From Sneathiellales bacterium (lineage in GTDB: Bacteria > Pseudomonadota > Alphaproteobacteria > Sneathiellales > Sneathiellaceae): 34,178 nucleotides of DNA. The DNA lies in the NCBI GenBank assembly GCA_022360775.1, contig JAKSCD010000379.1:1-34178 (forward strand), in the 5' to 3' direction. Below the pieces are notes generated by a model, which searched no databases, was not told the DNA's origin, and saw nothing but the letters and a program-made list of their open reading frames with translations. The translations under genes were made by a program, and so were the position numbers. Below are positions 16,601 to 24,306 of this stretch, one piece after another. How positions within the stretch are numbered: position 1 is the stretch's first letter; every line of letters starts with the position of its first letter.

Positions 16601-16775
16601 GCGTTCTCCTCATGAAGCCGCCATTACACAACTTCACAGATTTCGCTACCTTGCGAGCACTGAGACGACTGTCCCGGGGATTGTTGAACTGGAAAAAGTC
16701 AAATCCGAATTTGAAGCGATGGATATGGTCTGGTACCAGCAGCAGGCGCAAATGTTAATCGAGCATATTCGCTAA
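13695..16775 (+). CDS. Adenylate/guanylate cyclase-domain protein with AAA ATPase and TPR repeats
   Basis: 1026 residues. Residues about 15-200 are a class III nucleotide cyclase domain with both metal-binding aspartates (D25 in LFSDICHST, D69 in FHGDGILAVFG) and the transition-state Asn (N145 in GDAVNTAAG). By eye alignment, other catalytic positions differ: Q65 for Lys, E138 for the adenine-selecting Asp and G149 for the catalytic Arg. Residues about 215-480 form a P-loop ATPase with Walker A GDPGLGKTR and Walker B VLIIDDWQWVDD. The rest is helical, with TPR-like repeats (about 600-1000). This layout is common in alpha- and actinobacterial signalling proteins. It may make cAMP for the neighbouring Crp-like regulator, or be a catalytically impaired nucleotide sensor. 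Cytoplasmic; no membrane segment. Confidence 0.85.
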   Translation: MTNQIRKNTTGFPSQRRHLTVLFSDICHSTRLGAITDPEIAAEIVRTVKTTAKEVVSNFGGLVTQFHGDGILAVFGYPSPSENDVHRAVEAALKLHELVDALDFEEFLPQDFKIEMHSGIEAGLVLVSDGDYLDGTLELVGDAVNTAAGICNLASDGEILVSSSTIGRDLPLFNTSTLPAMDLKGRTGKVSLVKILGRSDINTRFEASRTRGLTTFIGRENEVQTLNRYRDRAVRNSRQVVQIIGDPGLGKTRLLDEFCSQLDGKNYRIHRGHCESRGGIAPLQPFIQVLRELFNLPHAEGREETLHRIRNTLSTLDENLLQYEEVFLDALTTLRTADAPLSSHSMAVPVAQMLISQSKLTPTVLIIDDWQWVDDASRTVLYHLVRQSEKERLLIVLATRDTTASDMFLELSGRLPLLPLTKEATSQLIDELLPDKGVLDTKNNLHIKSGGNPLFLEELCQSFHDWNQKEEQSTKAGVIPATLQGLIETRVRRLPEDQISLIHIASVIGNTIPLWLLERLSGRHRSDPIFKELADSDIIYDGGIRDTLQFKHGITRETIYATVGLRLRRSLHLQIAEILEELAAVTSLDEYLESLAYHYAGAADFNRAMEYAERAGDKALASSSLDRARLQYQAALSAIEKQKPSQESKERWISISDRWALPCVYGPEKTQLGILDKTIAYAEELEDIDGLAHTQYWQGYISHVLGDQEASINFYTKALATADKASNKRLSAQITATLGQSHAAASNYEAALGLLERAINKKKEHPNKFGIRVGTSYALSSKALVLGDMGLFNESDECSANAYDNVSGNGHEIESSILNNRAVVCLWQSRWQQAIDYSLQSRKIAEQVSAPYLFACASAINAYARWMNMKDSKAIETLRQAISLVEEKGMFLYSSFFYGWISDALVDIDEDEDAHHYAKLALQRADQQDRLGEAMACRTLSLVHQKRNMGADEKVLHYIERAMEAARTRRSPHEAAITQLHRFRYLASTETTVPGIVELEKVKSEFEAMDMVWYQQQAQMLIEHIR

Positions 16776-16795
16776 CCTGCTCTCTGGACACCCTG

Positions 16796-19700
16796 TCAGT
16801 CTTCGGTCAGGGACAATGTGAAGGTGGAGTTATATTCAAGAACCTCCTGCTCCATAATCACTGCAATAACCCCTTGCAGTACCCCCAGTGCCATCCACTG
16901 TCCGGAACAGCCATGGGTCGTGTCTCCATGATTGCCGCCAAACAAAATAGCGGGATCACCCGGCGCTTCCTCTGCTGCAGACTGGAGGCTTACAACGACG
17001 ACCTGACCGGCTTTAATCTGCACACCCCCGAGTTCCGTATCCCGAACGGCAACACGATGCAATAAATTGGGCCTGGAGCGTTTTTGCATAGCCTTCACCA
17101 TCGGCTCCCTCAAGATGGCACTTGTTTCCGCATAGCCGATATCCGAAGTTTTGCGCTCACTGCGGTCTGTAAAAAGCATCTGACGATATTTCCAAAGCTT
17201 TTCATTACCGATCCAGCGCCGCATCACTGACAGAAAGCTGCCTCTTGATGCTGCAACGAAGCCGTTTACACATCCAACAAGCGTGCGTGTCATCAACTCG
17301 TTATCACCAGCGAAAGGTTCTGTCTGGAGTAAATACTCGTGGAGTGATCCCGGTGCAGCAACCCCTTTATCAACATGAGCCCGTACAGTTGTATTAAGCG
17401 CAATACCCCTAATTTGCGCTTCCTGTACAACAAAGTCTGTTGGCCTTGGCCCAAAAAAGTAATGCGACGCGGAAACCAGATCATCGGGAACATTAGGGGT
17501 CTGTGTTGCCTCGCCGCCGATATCAACGGAACCGTCAGTCGGCAATCCAAAATACTGAACAGACAATTCTCCCAATATATCAACGATACATCGCTTCAAC
17601 TCCAGAATATCCGGGTTTCGTTCCTTCTTTAAGGTATCTTCAAACCATTTACGGGACACTTTTACAGCATGTTCAAAGGCTCTTTCCTCTGTGATGCCGG
17701 CGATCCATTTGTTGGTTGGATCAGCATGGCGGCAATAATCATTTTTCGATTTGCTGCTTTCAAAGGCCTTATCCCGGGTCTCATTTTCAGTAGCAGAGCC
17801 TTCAGGAATAACCGCAGGGTTTGGATCCAGCCCCAAATATAGTGGCCCGATAGACCGGCGCATTCGTTCCCAATACTCCCGGGTTGAAAATGTCTGGCCG
17901 TCATCACGAAATACTTTCAGAACATTTTCCATATCCCCCACAAGAACGCCATACGGGCTCTGCATGACACCCCCATCAAAACGAATTTTAGCCCAGACTT
18001 CCTCGGCTAAGTCCTCGCCGCTCGGATCTTCCAGCAACGCCTTCCAGGCATATCTAACTTTTTCTTCTACAACAGGTTCCGGCAACCTCTGCTGACGCAA
18101 TTGCTGTTCGAACATATGAAGCTGGAAGATAGACCGGGTTCCGTTTTCTATTAGAATGTCCGGCAGCTTGGGCAATTCCTGAGGCTGTCGGCAAAGTACA
18201 TCTATTGCTTCGAGAGACGGAACAAACAGATAGAGCCCCCATTGCAGATCAACAAACTGCTCCTGCGGCAGATCCAGACGGATGATCTGATCATCATGCA
18301 CAAATCTCAATGTCCTGTTTTCATTTTCCGGCCGCGCTGCAACCAGTGCATCGAAATGTTTGCTCAGGCCCCCGGAACTATTATCTCCATTGATCCAGTT
18401 CTGGATGACTTCGAACTGCTCGGCGATTGAGGCATTATAGGCCATGAAGAACAGGCCCCTATCTTCAGATGCTGTTTCTTGCGAATAAGGCGACCCGTAT
18501 GAAAATCCGCGTCTGACAATCCGGGGAACGGGTCCCCCTTCCGCCATTGGCTTTATCGGATCCCGTGGATTGGTTCGCCGGGTATGAGCATGAATTGGGC
18601 AGGCTATGCCTTTTGGGTCATCCTCATAATCGAAATCGTTGATATGTTCCGGAGCCTCCACATGGGGCGGCAGAAGAGGTTCACCATCGGTATAGCGCCC
18701 CATCATTTTCGCTTCCAGGCTCGGGCGATCAATCACTGTTGCCGCGTCATTAACGAAGCGATTAAACGCTTCAACATTCTGATAAAGCTTTCGGATCACC
18801 AAAAAAGAACCTTTATTGAAAAGATCCTTGATTTCGGGTTCGAAAACCTTCGGCGGAACAGAGGGCGCATCCCTGTCACTTGCATATCCGAGGAAAACAT
18901 CTCCAAGAGACACCTCATCACGCTCCAGCTTGTTTTCTTTTGATTGTCCCTGGAGATTTCGGACATGGGGCTGGCTAACGCCATCTAGAAAACCGAAATG
19001 CTCTATAAAACCGTCAATCCCATCCGGCGCCTTAAACCGTTCCAGTTTTTCAACAGCCATAAGCTCAACATCATGAAGCTCAATTGCCTGTTGCCAGTCG
19101 GCTAACTGCTCGTCGATAGAATGGATGAGTTCACTCTGTTTGTCCTTAAAGCCCTGAAGCTGGACAACCATGTCTACTGACGACATTCTGACATCATGTC
19201 CAGTCTTGACATGCTTGGGCAATTTCCAGTTCTTTGGATAGTTACGCCCCATATCACCAAGCTGTCCGGCCCTTGCCTCCATTCCTTCACGGAATTCCTT
19301 GGGAAATTTTCGGAGGACAGGTTCACCTAGTCCAAAACTTTTCAGTGCTTTATAGGTGAGTGAGAAATTACAAAAGACCTTCGCTTCCGTTGCTTCTCCG
19401 GCTATGGACAATCTGGATTTTCGATCCGCGAGAAATGCCCGGGCTTTATCCATATCCGTAAATTGAAGAAGCATGAGACACCCGGTATCTGTCCCGCCAT
19501 AACCGGACAGAATACCGCCCTGAACGCCTTCAGGGATCTCCGGGTTTTCCGGTCCTTTATCAACATCCTTCAGACTTGTTTCAAAGCTGGTCAGCCAATC
19601 GATCTCGTCTTTATATTTTCGCTTTTCAGAAGCCGTCAGCTTTTCGGGGGTAAATCCGAAAATCAGGGCTTCTGTGAGGCGCTGCAAGTAAAACTGGTCA

Positions 19701-20404
19701 CTTCCAATATGATCCTCCCCATGGGCTGCTCCAGGAAAATACTCGTTCAATCGATACATGGCCGAGAGGAGATCCAGGGCCTGTTGCTTTGCCTCTTCCG
19801 GCTTGTTTTTCAGGGCCTGACGTACTTTTTCAGACTGGGTTGGCATCCGCATTGTAGCGGCATACTCATCAAATTTATGAGGATCTGCTATTGACCGCTG
19901 TTTATTTTCAAGCTTTGTCAGATAGATAATATCATCAACAGTAAGATTGGAAGAAGACATCCCGTAGAAATCAACATCGATCTGGTTGTCTTCAACATAT
20001 TTCCCAAATCCTTCATATCCCTTCCAGCAGGTAAAATCTTCATATCCTGTACAGTGGCAGAGAATTGCGTCCAGAACCGGGCCGGCAACATCAACGATCC
20101 GCCGAACATATGTTTCAAGTGAACTGTCGAACGTGACCGCCAAAAGCATCTTCCGGTTTTCCTCGATGACAGTCCAGCGAACCGAATGAATGGTTTGCAA
20201 GCGATCGATAGGGCCGACATAGATGGTTTCACCCTTTTCTTCCAATCCGATTTTTCGAATAGAATTTAATGTCCGAAGCAGAATGCGAAGCCGGGTCGCA
20301 TAAGTAATTGAGTCCCTGATAGGAACAAATTCCTGCTTCAAATCGGAGATGACAAGGAGTTCAGTAGAAGTACGTTGACCTTTGCTGGAGATTTCTTCAC
20401 GCAT
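16796..20404 (-). CDS. DyP-type peroxidase fused to cytochrome P450-like domain
   Basis: 1202 residues from the ATG at 20404. This is preferred over an upstream TTG at 20434 because AAGGGA lies 7-12 bases before the ATG. Residues about 20-240 form an alpha/beta segment of uncertain family. About 290-690 is a dye-decolorising peroxidase domain with the GxxDG motif (GFLDG, 471-475), distal Arg538 in GSFLVIRKLYQNV, and the proximal-histidine region ACPIHAHTRRTNPRD (H605/H607). About 770-1202 resembles a cytochrome P450: LREP K-helix-like segment, ELGGVQIKAGQVVVVSLQSA, and a Cys-loop ending THGCSG (Cys1166) with a three-residue longer spacing than FxxGxxxCxG. There is no signal peptide. Two haem centres in one chain suggest coupled peroxide and oxygenation chemistry. 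A consensus CRP site lies 114-129 bases upstream. Substrate unknown. Confidence 0.72.
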   Translation of the reverse strand: MREEISSKGQRTSTELLVISDLKQEFVPIRDSITYATRLRILLRTLNSIRKIGLEEKGETIYVGPIDRLQTIHSVRWTVIEENRKMLLAVTFDSSLETYVRRIVDVAGPVLDAILCHCTGYEDFTCWKGYEGFGKYVEDNQIDVDFYGMSSSNLTVDDIIYLTKLENKQRSIADPHKFDEYAATMRMPTQSEKVRQALKNKPEEAKQQALDLLSAMYRLNEYFPGAAHGEDHIGSDQFYLQRLTEALIFGFTPEKLTASEKRKYKDEIDWLTSFETSLKDVDKGPENPEIPEGVQGGILSGYGGTDTGCLMLLQFTDMDKARAFLADRKSRLSIAGEATEAKVFCNFSLTYKALKSFGLGEPVLRKFPKEFREGMEARAGQLGDMGRNYPKNWKLPKHVKTGHDVRMSSVDMVVQLQGFKDKQSELIHSIDEQLADWQQAIELHDVELMAVEKLERFKAPDGIDGFIEHFGFLDGVSQPHVRNLQGQSKENKLERDEVSLGDVFLGYASDRDAPSVPPKVFEPEIKDLFNKGSFLVIRKLYQNVEAFNRFVNDAATVIDRPSLEAKMMGRYTDGEPLLPPHVEAPEHINDFDYEDDPKGIACPIHAHTRRTNPRDPIKPMAEGGPVPRIVRRGFSYGSPYSQETASEDRGLFFMAYNASIAEQFEVIQNWINGDNSSGGLSKHFDALVAARPENENRTLRFVHDDQIIRLDLPQEQFVDLQWGLYLFVPSLEAIDVLCRQPQELPKLPDILIENGTRSIFQLHMFEQQLRQQRLPEPVVEEKVRYAWKALLEDPSGEDLAEEVWAKIRFDGGVMQSPYGVLVGDMENVLKVFRDDGQTFSTREYWERMRRSIGPLYLGLDPNPAVIPEGSATENETRDKAFESSKSKNDYCRHADPTNKWIAGITEERAFEHAVKVSRKWFEDTLKKERNPDILELKRCIVDILGELSVQYFGLPTDGSVDIGGEATQTPNVPDDLVSASHYFFGPRPTDFVVQEAQIRGIALNTTVRAHVDKGVAAPGSLHEYLLQTEPFAGDNELMTRTLVGCVNGFVAASRGSFLSVMRRWIGNEKLWKYRQMLFTDRSERKTSDIGYAETSAILREPMVKAMQKRSRPNLLHRVAVRDTELGGVQIKAGQVVVVSLQSAAEEAPGDPAILFGGNHGDTTHGCSGQWMALGVLQGVIAVIMEQEVLEYNSTFTLSLTED

Positions 20405-20517
20405 ACTTATTGTCCCTTTTTGCCCGTTGACCAAGGAAAGGAAAGATCAGAGCACAATTGTACCGTTAAGACGCCCAATTCCTGCCACAAAGATTAAGAT
20501 AACCACTGTTCCTTAAG

Positions 20518-20533
20518 TGTGAGTTTTCTCACA
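20518..20533 (-). promoter_or_regulatory. Consensus CRP operator upstream of the DyP-P450 gene
   Basis: TGTGA-GTTTTC-TCACA matches both CRP half-sites perfectly with the correct 6-base spacer; flanks AAG and TTG also fit the longer consensus. Centre 20525.5 is about 120 bases upstream of the DyP-P450 ATG and about 255 bases from nasT. A TATCTT (minus strand, 20502-20497) about 26 bases downstream could be the -10. Regulation of the DyP-P450 gene is the better-supported reading. Confidence 0.65.
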
Positions 20534-20737
20534 TTGAAAATTAGGAAGGTCAATTTTGGTTAAAATTCCAGCAATTATACTTGCGTAAAGAGAATATCGC
20601 TCTACTACCCCTTGTTTTTAAAATATTTAATCAACCGAGGATTACTTAAACCCGACAAGAATATCTTTATTCAGAAATTGCTCTCTTGAGAATGACGTAC
20701 AGTAATCACCTTTAGCAGTTAACAAGGCGATTAAGAA

Positions 20738-20773
20738 TTTTTGCATTGCACAATATGTTCGCATGCGCAAAAA
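20738..20773. repeat. Inverted repeat overlapping the nasT translation start region
   Basis: TTTTTGC (20738-20744) and GCAAAAA (20767-20773) form a 7-bp inverted repeat with a 22-base spacer ending 6 bases before the nasT ATG at 20780. In RNA it could occlude the start region, which lacks a clear Shine-Dalgarno sequence; in DNA it could be a regulator site. Confidence 0.35.
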
Positions 20774-20779
20774 TACTAT

Positions 20780-21376
20780 ATGTCTGATTCCGCGATATCA
20801 GTATTGATCCTTGATGAGAACAAGATCCGCGCTTCAATAATTGAAGCTGGATTAAAAGAGGCTGGTCACAGCCAGGTGACGATCCTCAGTCATACAACCG
20901 GCATAGCCAAAGAAATAGAAACTCTGGATCCCGATGTCATTGTTATCGATCTTGAAAATCCAAATCGGGACATGCTCGAAGCCATGTTTCAACTTTCCAG
21001 GAGTGTCAAACGACCTGTCGCCATGTTCGTCGATCACTCTGACGGTGCAGCTCTCGTTTCTGCAGTTGAAGCCGGGGTTTCCGCCTATATTGTGGATGGC
21101 CTTAAAAAAGAACGTGTAAAGCCAATTCTTGATCTGGCTATCCTCAGGTTCAACGCCTTTGCCAAGATGGAACGGGATCTTGAATTAGCGAAAGAAGAAC
21201 TGGCCGGCCGGAAACTTATAGATCAGGCAAAAGCAATTCTTATGGAAAAGCGCGGCTTTTCAGAAGAGGAAGCTTATACACTTTTACGCAAGACGGCGAT
21301 GAACCAAAATTCCAAGATCTCCACTGTCGCTCAGAGTCTGATCACCGCCGCAACTCTGCTTAACGAGGGAGATTGA
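20780..21376 (+). CDS. nasT: NasT, ANTAR-domain nitrate/nitrite-responsive antiterminator
   Basis: 198 residues from the ATG at 20780; the frame extends upstream to a TTG at 20741, but the conserved receiver-like start (ISVLILDENKIRASIIEAGL) follows the ATG. Residues about 1-120 are a receiver-like domain. About 130-195 is an ANTAR RNA-binding domain (RKLIDQAKAILMEKRGFSEEEAYTLLRKTAMNQNSKISTVAQSLI). NasT proteins bind paired hexaloop hairpins in nitrate-assimilation leaders and prevent termination; without nitrate they are held inactive by NasS. The nasS gene follows directly (1-base gap), and a matching leader lies at 22719-22832. No good ribosome site is visible before the ATG. Confidence 0.92.
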   Translation: MSDSAISVLILDENKIRASIIEAGLKEAGHSQVTILSHTTGIAKEIETLDPDVIVIDLENPNRDMLEAMFQLSRSVKRPVAMFVDHSDGAALVSAVEAGVSAYIVDGLKKERVKPILDLAILRFNAFAKMERDLELAKEELAGRKLIDQAKAILMEKRGFSEEEAYTLLRKTAMNQNSKISTVAQSLITAATLLNEGD

Positions 21377-21377
21377 A

Positions 21378-22556
21378 TTGGCCTTATCTTCACTAACCAA
21401 TATTCATGCCGGATTTCTACCACTTACGGATGCAGCAATTCTTATCGCCTGTAAAGAACTGGCATATGATAAAAAAAATGGCTTCACACTCAATCTGGTT
21501 AAAGAAAGCTCATGGGCGAATATCCGCGACCGGATGGCTATTGGCCATTTTCAGATAGCTCATATGCTTGCGCCGATGCCTGTTGCCGCCAGCCTCGGCC
21601 TTAGCCCGTTACCGCAATCCATCATCGCACCCATGGCGCTCGGGGTCGGAGGCAATGCCATTACGATCTCCCGCGCTCTCGCAGAAAAAATACACATTCA
21701 TTTATCCGCCCCGACCATTAACGCAAAAGAAACGGGTCTGGCTCTTTATAAAGTTGTAGCCGAAAACCGGAAAAGAAACGGAACTCCTCTCTCCTTCGGG
21801 GTTGTGCATCCCTATTCAAGCCATAATTTTGACCTTAGATACTGGCTGAACGCGTCAGGAATAAATCCGGAAACCGACATTCAGATTGTTGTTGTTCCCC
21901 CTACATTGCTTCCGGCGGCTTTGGAGGCTGGCCATATTGACGGATATTGCGTTGGCGAGCCCTGGAACAGTGTGGCCGTTGAGGGAGAAATTGGAGAAAT
22001 CCTCACAGTAAAAAACGAAATCTGGAAGCATAGTCCGGAAAAAGTCCTTGGAGTGTCACAGTCCTTCGCATCTGAAGAACCAGCCTTACTAAGCGCCGCA
22101 CTTAGATCTTTTTACGAAGCAGCGAGATGGTGCCAAAATCCTGAAAATATTGAAGAACTAGCGATCATACTGGCACAAGAAAAATACATCGGCCAGGCTG
22201 CTTCCGTTATTTTCCCGGCTCTCTCCGGACAGCTCAAAATAAAGTCAGATCAAACGATGCAGAGCGCCGGGTTTCTTGACGCATTTACCAATCACGCCAC
22301 GTACCCCTGGCAAAGCCATGCCTTATGGTTTTATACCCAGATCGAACGGTGGAGGGGCCAGACCTGGGATCCCGTAAAAGCGAAAGCCGCCCAACAAACC
22401 TTTCGGCCAGATCTTTATAAAGATGCCTTGCAAGAACTGGATATATCCTTTCCTGAGAGCTCAATAAAAATTGAAGGGGATAACCAGTTTTTTGATCAAC
22501 GGGTTTTTGACCCAGGGAAAGCAGATCAGTATCTAGAGCAGGATCTGGCAAACTGA
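21378..22556 (+). CDS. nasS: NasS, cytoplasmic nitrate/nitrite sensor
   Basis: 392 residues starting at TTG behind ACGAGGGAG. It is homologous over its length to the NrtA encoded downstream; both share patterns such as HNxxLRYWL, [16 protein letters not shown] and EIWKxxPEKVxG. Unlike NrtA it has no signal peptide, so it stays in the cytoplasm. In Paracoccus, Azotobacter and Bradyrhizobium, NasS binds nitrate or nitrite and then releases NasT. The gene begins one base after the nasT stop, so the two proteins are made together. It is followed by a 293-base region carrying the nrtA promoter and attenuator. Confidence 0.92.
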   Translation: MALSSLTNIHAGFLPLTDAAILIACKELAYDKKNGFTLNLVKESSWANIRDRMAIGHFQIAHMLAPMPVAASLGLSPLPQSIIAPMALGVGGNAITISRALAEKIHIHLSAPTINAKETGLALYKVVAENRKRNGTPLSFGVVHPYSSHNFDLRYWLNASGINPETDIQIVVVPPTLLPAALEAGHIDGYCVGEPWNSVAVEGEIGEILTVKNEIWKHSPEKVLGVSQSFASEEPALLSAALRSFYEAARWCQNPENIEELAIILAQEKYIGQAASVIFPALSGQLKIKSDQTMQSAGFLDAFTNHATYPWQSHALWFYTQIERWRGQTWDPVKAKAAQQTFRPDLYKDALQELDISFPESSIKIEGDNQFFDQRVFDPGKADQYLEQDLAN

Positions 22557-22690
22557 CCTCGATAGCGCCCAAAAAAAACGCATAACGCAAAAAAAATAGT
22601 CAGTTCTACAAATTCATCACGCAGGCAAATCACAAGGAATTTTTCAATAACTGATTGATTTATATAATATTTACCTGAAATCTACTTAAC

Positions 22691-22705
22691 TGGCACAATT
22701 CTAGC
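22691..22705 (+). promoter_or_regulatory. Sigma-54 promoter of the nrtA operon
   Basis: TGGCAC-N5-TAGC matches the sigma-54 consensus TGGCACG-N4-TTGC at all but two positions. The invariant GG (22692-22693) and GC (22704-22705) are spaced exactly as -24/-12. The transcription start would fall near 22716, just before the first ANTAR-type hairpin. Sigma-54 dependence implies activation by NtrC or a similar protein under nitrogen limitation; no convincing NtrC-binding pair was found upstream. Confidence 0.72.
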
Positions 22706-22718
22706 AAAGAAGAAGCTA

Positions 22719-22764
22719 GATCAACGATGATCACGAAATAACACATTATCCATTGACGGATTAT
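22719..22764 (+). ncRNA. Two-hairpin ANTAR-target leader motif upstream of nrtA
   Basis: Hairpin 1 is GATC-AACGAT-GATC (22719-22732) and hairpin 2 is ATCC-ATTGAC-GGAT (22748-22761), the latter extendable outward by T-A and A-T pairs after one T-T mismatch. Both hexaloops carry A at position 1 and G at position 4, the signature of RNAs bound by ANTAR proteins such as NasT. They lie between the sigma-54 promoter and a strong terminator. The stems are short (4 bp core), so pairing strength is modest. Confidence 0.65.
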
Positions 22765-22774
22765 TCTCTGGCAA

Positions 22775-22832
22775 CGCCGCCAAACCCCGCCTGATTTTTA
22801 AAAAAATCGAGCTGGGGCTTGGCGGTTTTTTT
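22775..22832 (+). terminator. Intrinsic terminator/attenuator in the nrtA leader
   Basis: CCGCCAA (22777-22783) and CCCC (22785-22788) pair with GGGG (22814-22817) and TTGGCGG (22819-22825). An inner GATTTTT/AAAAATC stem sits in the loop, and seven T follow (22826-22832). It lies 17 bases before the nrtA ATG, so it must be overcome for the operon to be expressed. With the adjacent ANTAR-type hairpins this is a NasT-controlled attenuator. Confidence 0.82.
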
Positions 22833-22849
22833 ATTTCAAGGAGATCTGA

Positions 22850-24244
22850 ATGCCTCTCTTTAAAACCATGCGACGCATAACCTTGTCCGCACTAAGCGCA
22901 GGTATAATGTCCTTCGCTTTTGTGTCCTCTACCTATGCCGAAATACTGGATGTTGAAAAAGACGAGTTAAAATTCGGTTTTATCAAGCTTACTGATATGG
23001 CCCCCCTCGCGATCGCTTATGAGAAAGGGTATTTCGAGGATGAAGGTCTTTTTGTCACCCTTGAGCCGCAAGCGAACTGGAAAGTTCTTTTGGACCGGGT
23101 CATCACAGGCGAGCTCGATGGTGCTCATATGCTCGCCGGTCAGCCTTTGGCTGCGACCATCGGCTATGGCACAAAAGCTCATATTGTTACGCCCTTTTCA
23201 ATGGATTTGAACGGTAACGGTATTACTGTCTCCAACGAAATCTGGGAAATGATGAAAAAACACATTCCTGTTGGCGAGGATGGAAAACCGGTTCATCCCA
23301 TCAAGGCAGATGCCCTCAAGCCCGTTGTCGATCAATTTAAGCAAGAAGGACGCCCTTTTAATATGGGAATGGTCTTTCCAGTCTCGACACATAATTATGA
23401 ACTTCGATACTGGCTGGCTTCCGGCGGCATTCATCCGGGTTTTTACTCCAAGGAAGATATCAGTGGCCAGATCGGCGCAGATGCCCTTTTATCTGTTACC
23501 CCTCCCCCTCAGATGCCAGCTACTCTGGAAGCGGGAACGATTTATGGATATTGCGTTGGGGAACCGTGGAACCAGGCTGCCGTGTTCAAGGGTATCGGTG
23601 TTCCAGTCATCACAGATTATGAAATCTGGAAAAACAATCCAGAAAAAGTCTTTGGCCTGACGAAAGAATTTACTGAAAAGAACCCAAAGACAACACTTGC
23701 ACTCACCAAAGCCCTTATCCGGGCTGCAAAATGGCTGGATGAGGATAATAACGCCAATCGCATGGAAGCCGTAGAGATCCTCTCCCGTTCTGAATATGTC
23801 GGGGCCGATAAAGAGGTTATTGCCAATTCAATGACGGGGTTCTTTGAGTATGAAAAGGGCGACAAAAGAGACATTCCAGATTTCAACGTCTTTTATCGTT
23901 ACTTTGCAACATACCCTTATTACTCCGATGCCATCTGGTATCTGACCCAAATGCGCCGTTGGGGCCAGATCACCGAGCATAAAGACGACAACTGGTATGC
24001 CGGTGTTGCCAAGTCCGTTTATCTGCCAGACATTTACCTGAAAGCTGCCCAAATGCTGGTTGAGGAAGGTCACGTCGACAAGAAAGACTTCCCTTGGGAC
24101 ACAGATGGTTACCGTGAACCAACCTCAGCTTTCATTGACGGTATTACCTACGACGGCAAAAAACCCAATGCCTATATTGACGCGCTCTCCATTGGCTTGA
24201 AATCAAAGCAAATCATCAAAAACGGCGCAGCCGTAGAAGGCTAA
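22850..24244 (+). CDS. nrtA: NrtA, periplasmic nitrate-binding protein
   Basis: 464 residues with a Sec signal peptide ([24 protein letters not shown], probable cleavage after about residue 30). No lipobox Cys is seen, so a soluble periplasmic protein is likely, unlike the lipoprotein NrtA of cyanobacteria. The mature part belongs to the NrtA/NasF/CmpA solute-binding family: [75 protein letters not shown]. It delivers nitrate (possibly nitrite) to NrtB. AAGGAG lies 7 bases before the ATG. Expression is gated by the sigma-54 promoter and leader terminator just upstream; a stable hairpin follows the stop. Confidence 0.93.
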   Translation: MPLFKTMRRITLSALSAGIMSFAFVSSTYAEILDVEKDELKFGFIKLTDMAPLAIAYEKGYFEDEGLFVTLEPQANWKVLLDRVITGELDGAHMLAGQPLAATIGYGTKAHIVTPFSMDLNGNGITVSNEIWEMMKKHIPVGEDGKPVHPIKADALKPVVDQFKQEGRPFNMGMVFPVSTHNYELRYWLASGGIHPGFYSKEDISGQIGADALLSVTPPPQMPATLEAGTIYGYCVGEPWNQAAVFKGIGVPVITDYEIWKNNPEKVFGLTKEFTEKNPKTTLALTKALIRAAKWLDEDNNANRMEAVEILSRSEYVGADKEVIANSMTGFFEYEKGDKRDIPDFNVFYRYFATYPYYSDAIWYLTQMRRWGQITEHKDDNWYAGVAKSVYLPDIYLKAAQMLVEEGHVDKKDFPWDTDGYREPTSAFIDGITYDGKKPNAYIDALSIGLKSKQIIKNGAAVEG

Positions 24245-24251
24245 CAGAACC

Positions 24252-24277
24252 TGCCGGAAGCGAAACAGCTTCCGGCA
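24252..24277 (+). other. Stable hairpin between nrtA and nrtB
   Basis: TGCCGGAAGC and GCTTCCGGCA form a perfect 10-bp stem with a 6-base loop, starting 7 bases after the nrtA stop. No T run follows, so it is not a classical terminator. Such structures behind binding-protein genes of ABC transporter operons often protect the upstream mRNA from 3' exonucleases and raise binding protein over permease. That role is inferred here. Confidence 0.65.
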
Positions 24278-24306
24278 AATCGACCCCATAAGTACAGGAT
24301 ATAAAC

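Larger units (their letters stand above)
20405..20779. other. Divergent intergenic region between DyP-P450 and nasT
   Basis: A 375-base gap that must carry the promoters of both flanking genes. It contains the consensus CRP site (20518-20533) and a 7-bp inverted repeat next to the nasT start (20738-20773). I see no sigma-54 element, no small gene with a credible ribosome site and no T-run hairpin. Bases about 20600-20635 are AT-rich (TTTTTAAAATATTTAAT). Confidence 0.5.

Noticed and set aside
22557-22690. NtrC-binding sites expected upstream of the sigma-54 promoter
   Set aside because: No pair resembling GCAC-N-GTGC with proper spacing was found; activator sites may lie further upstream or diverge.
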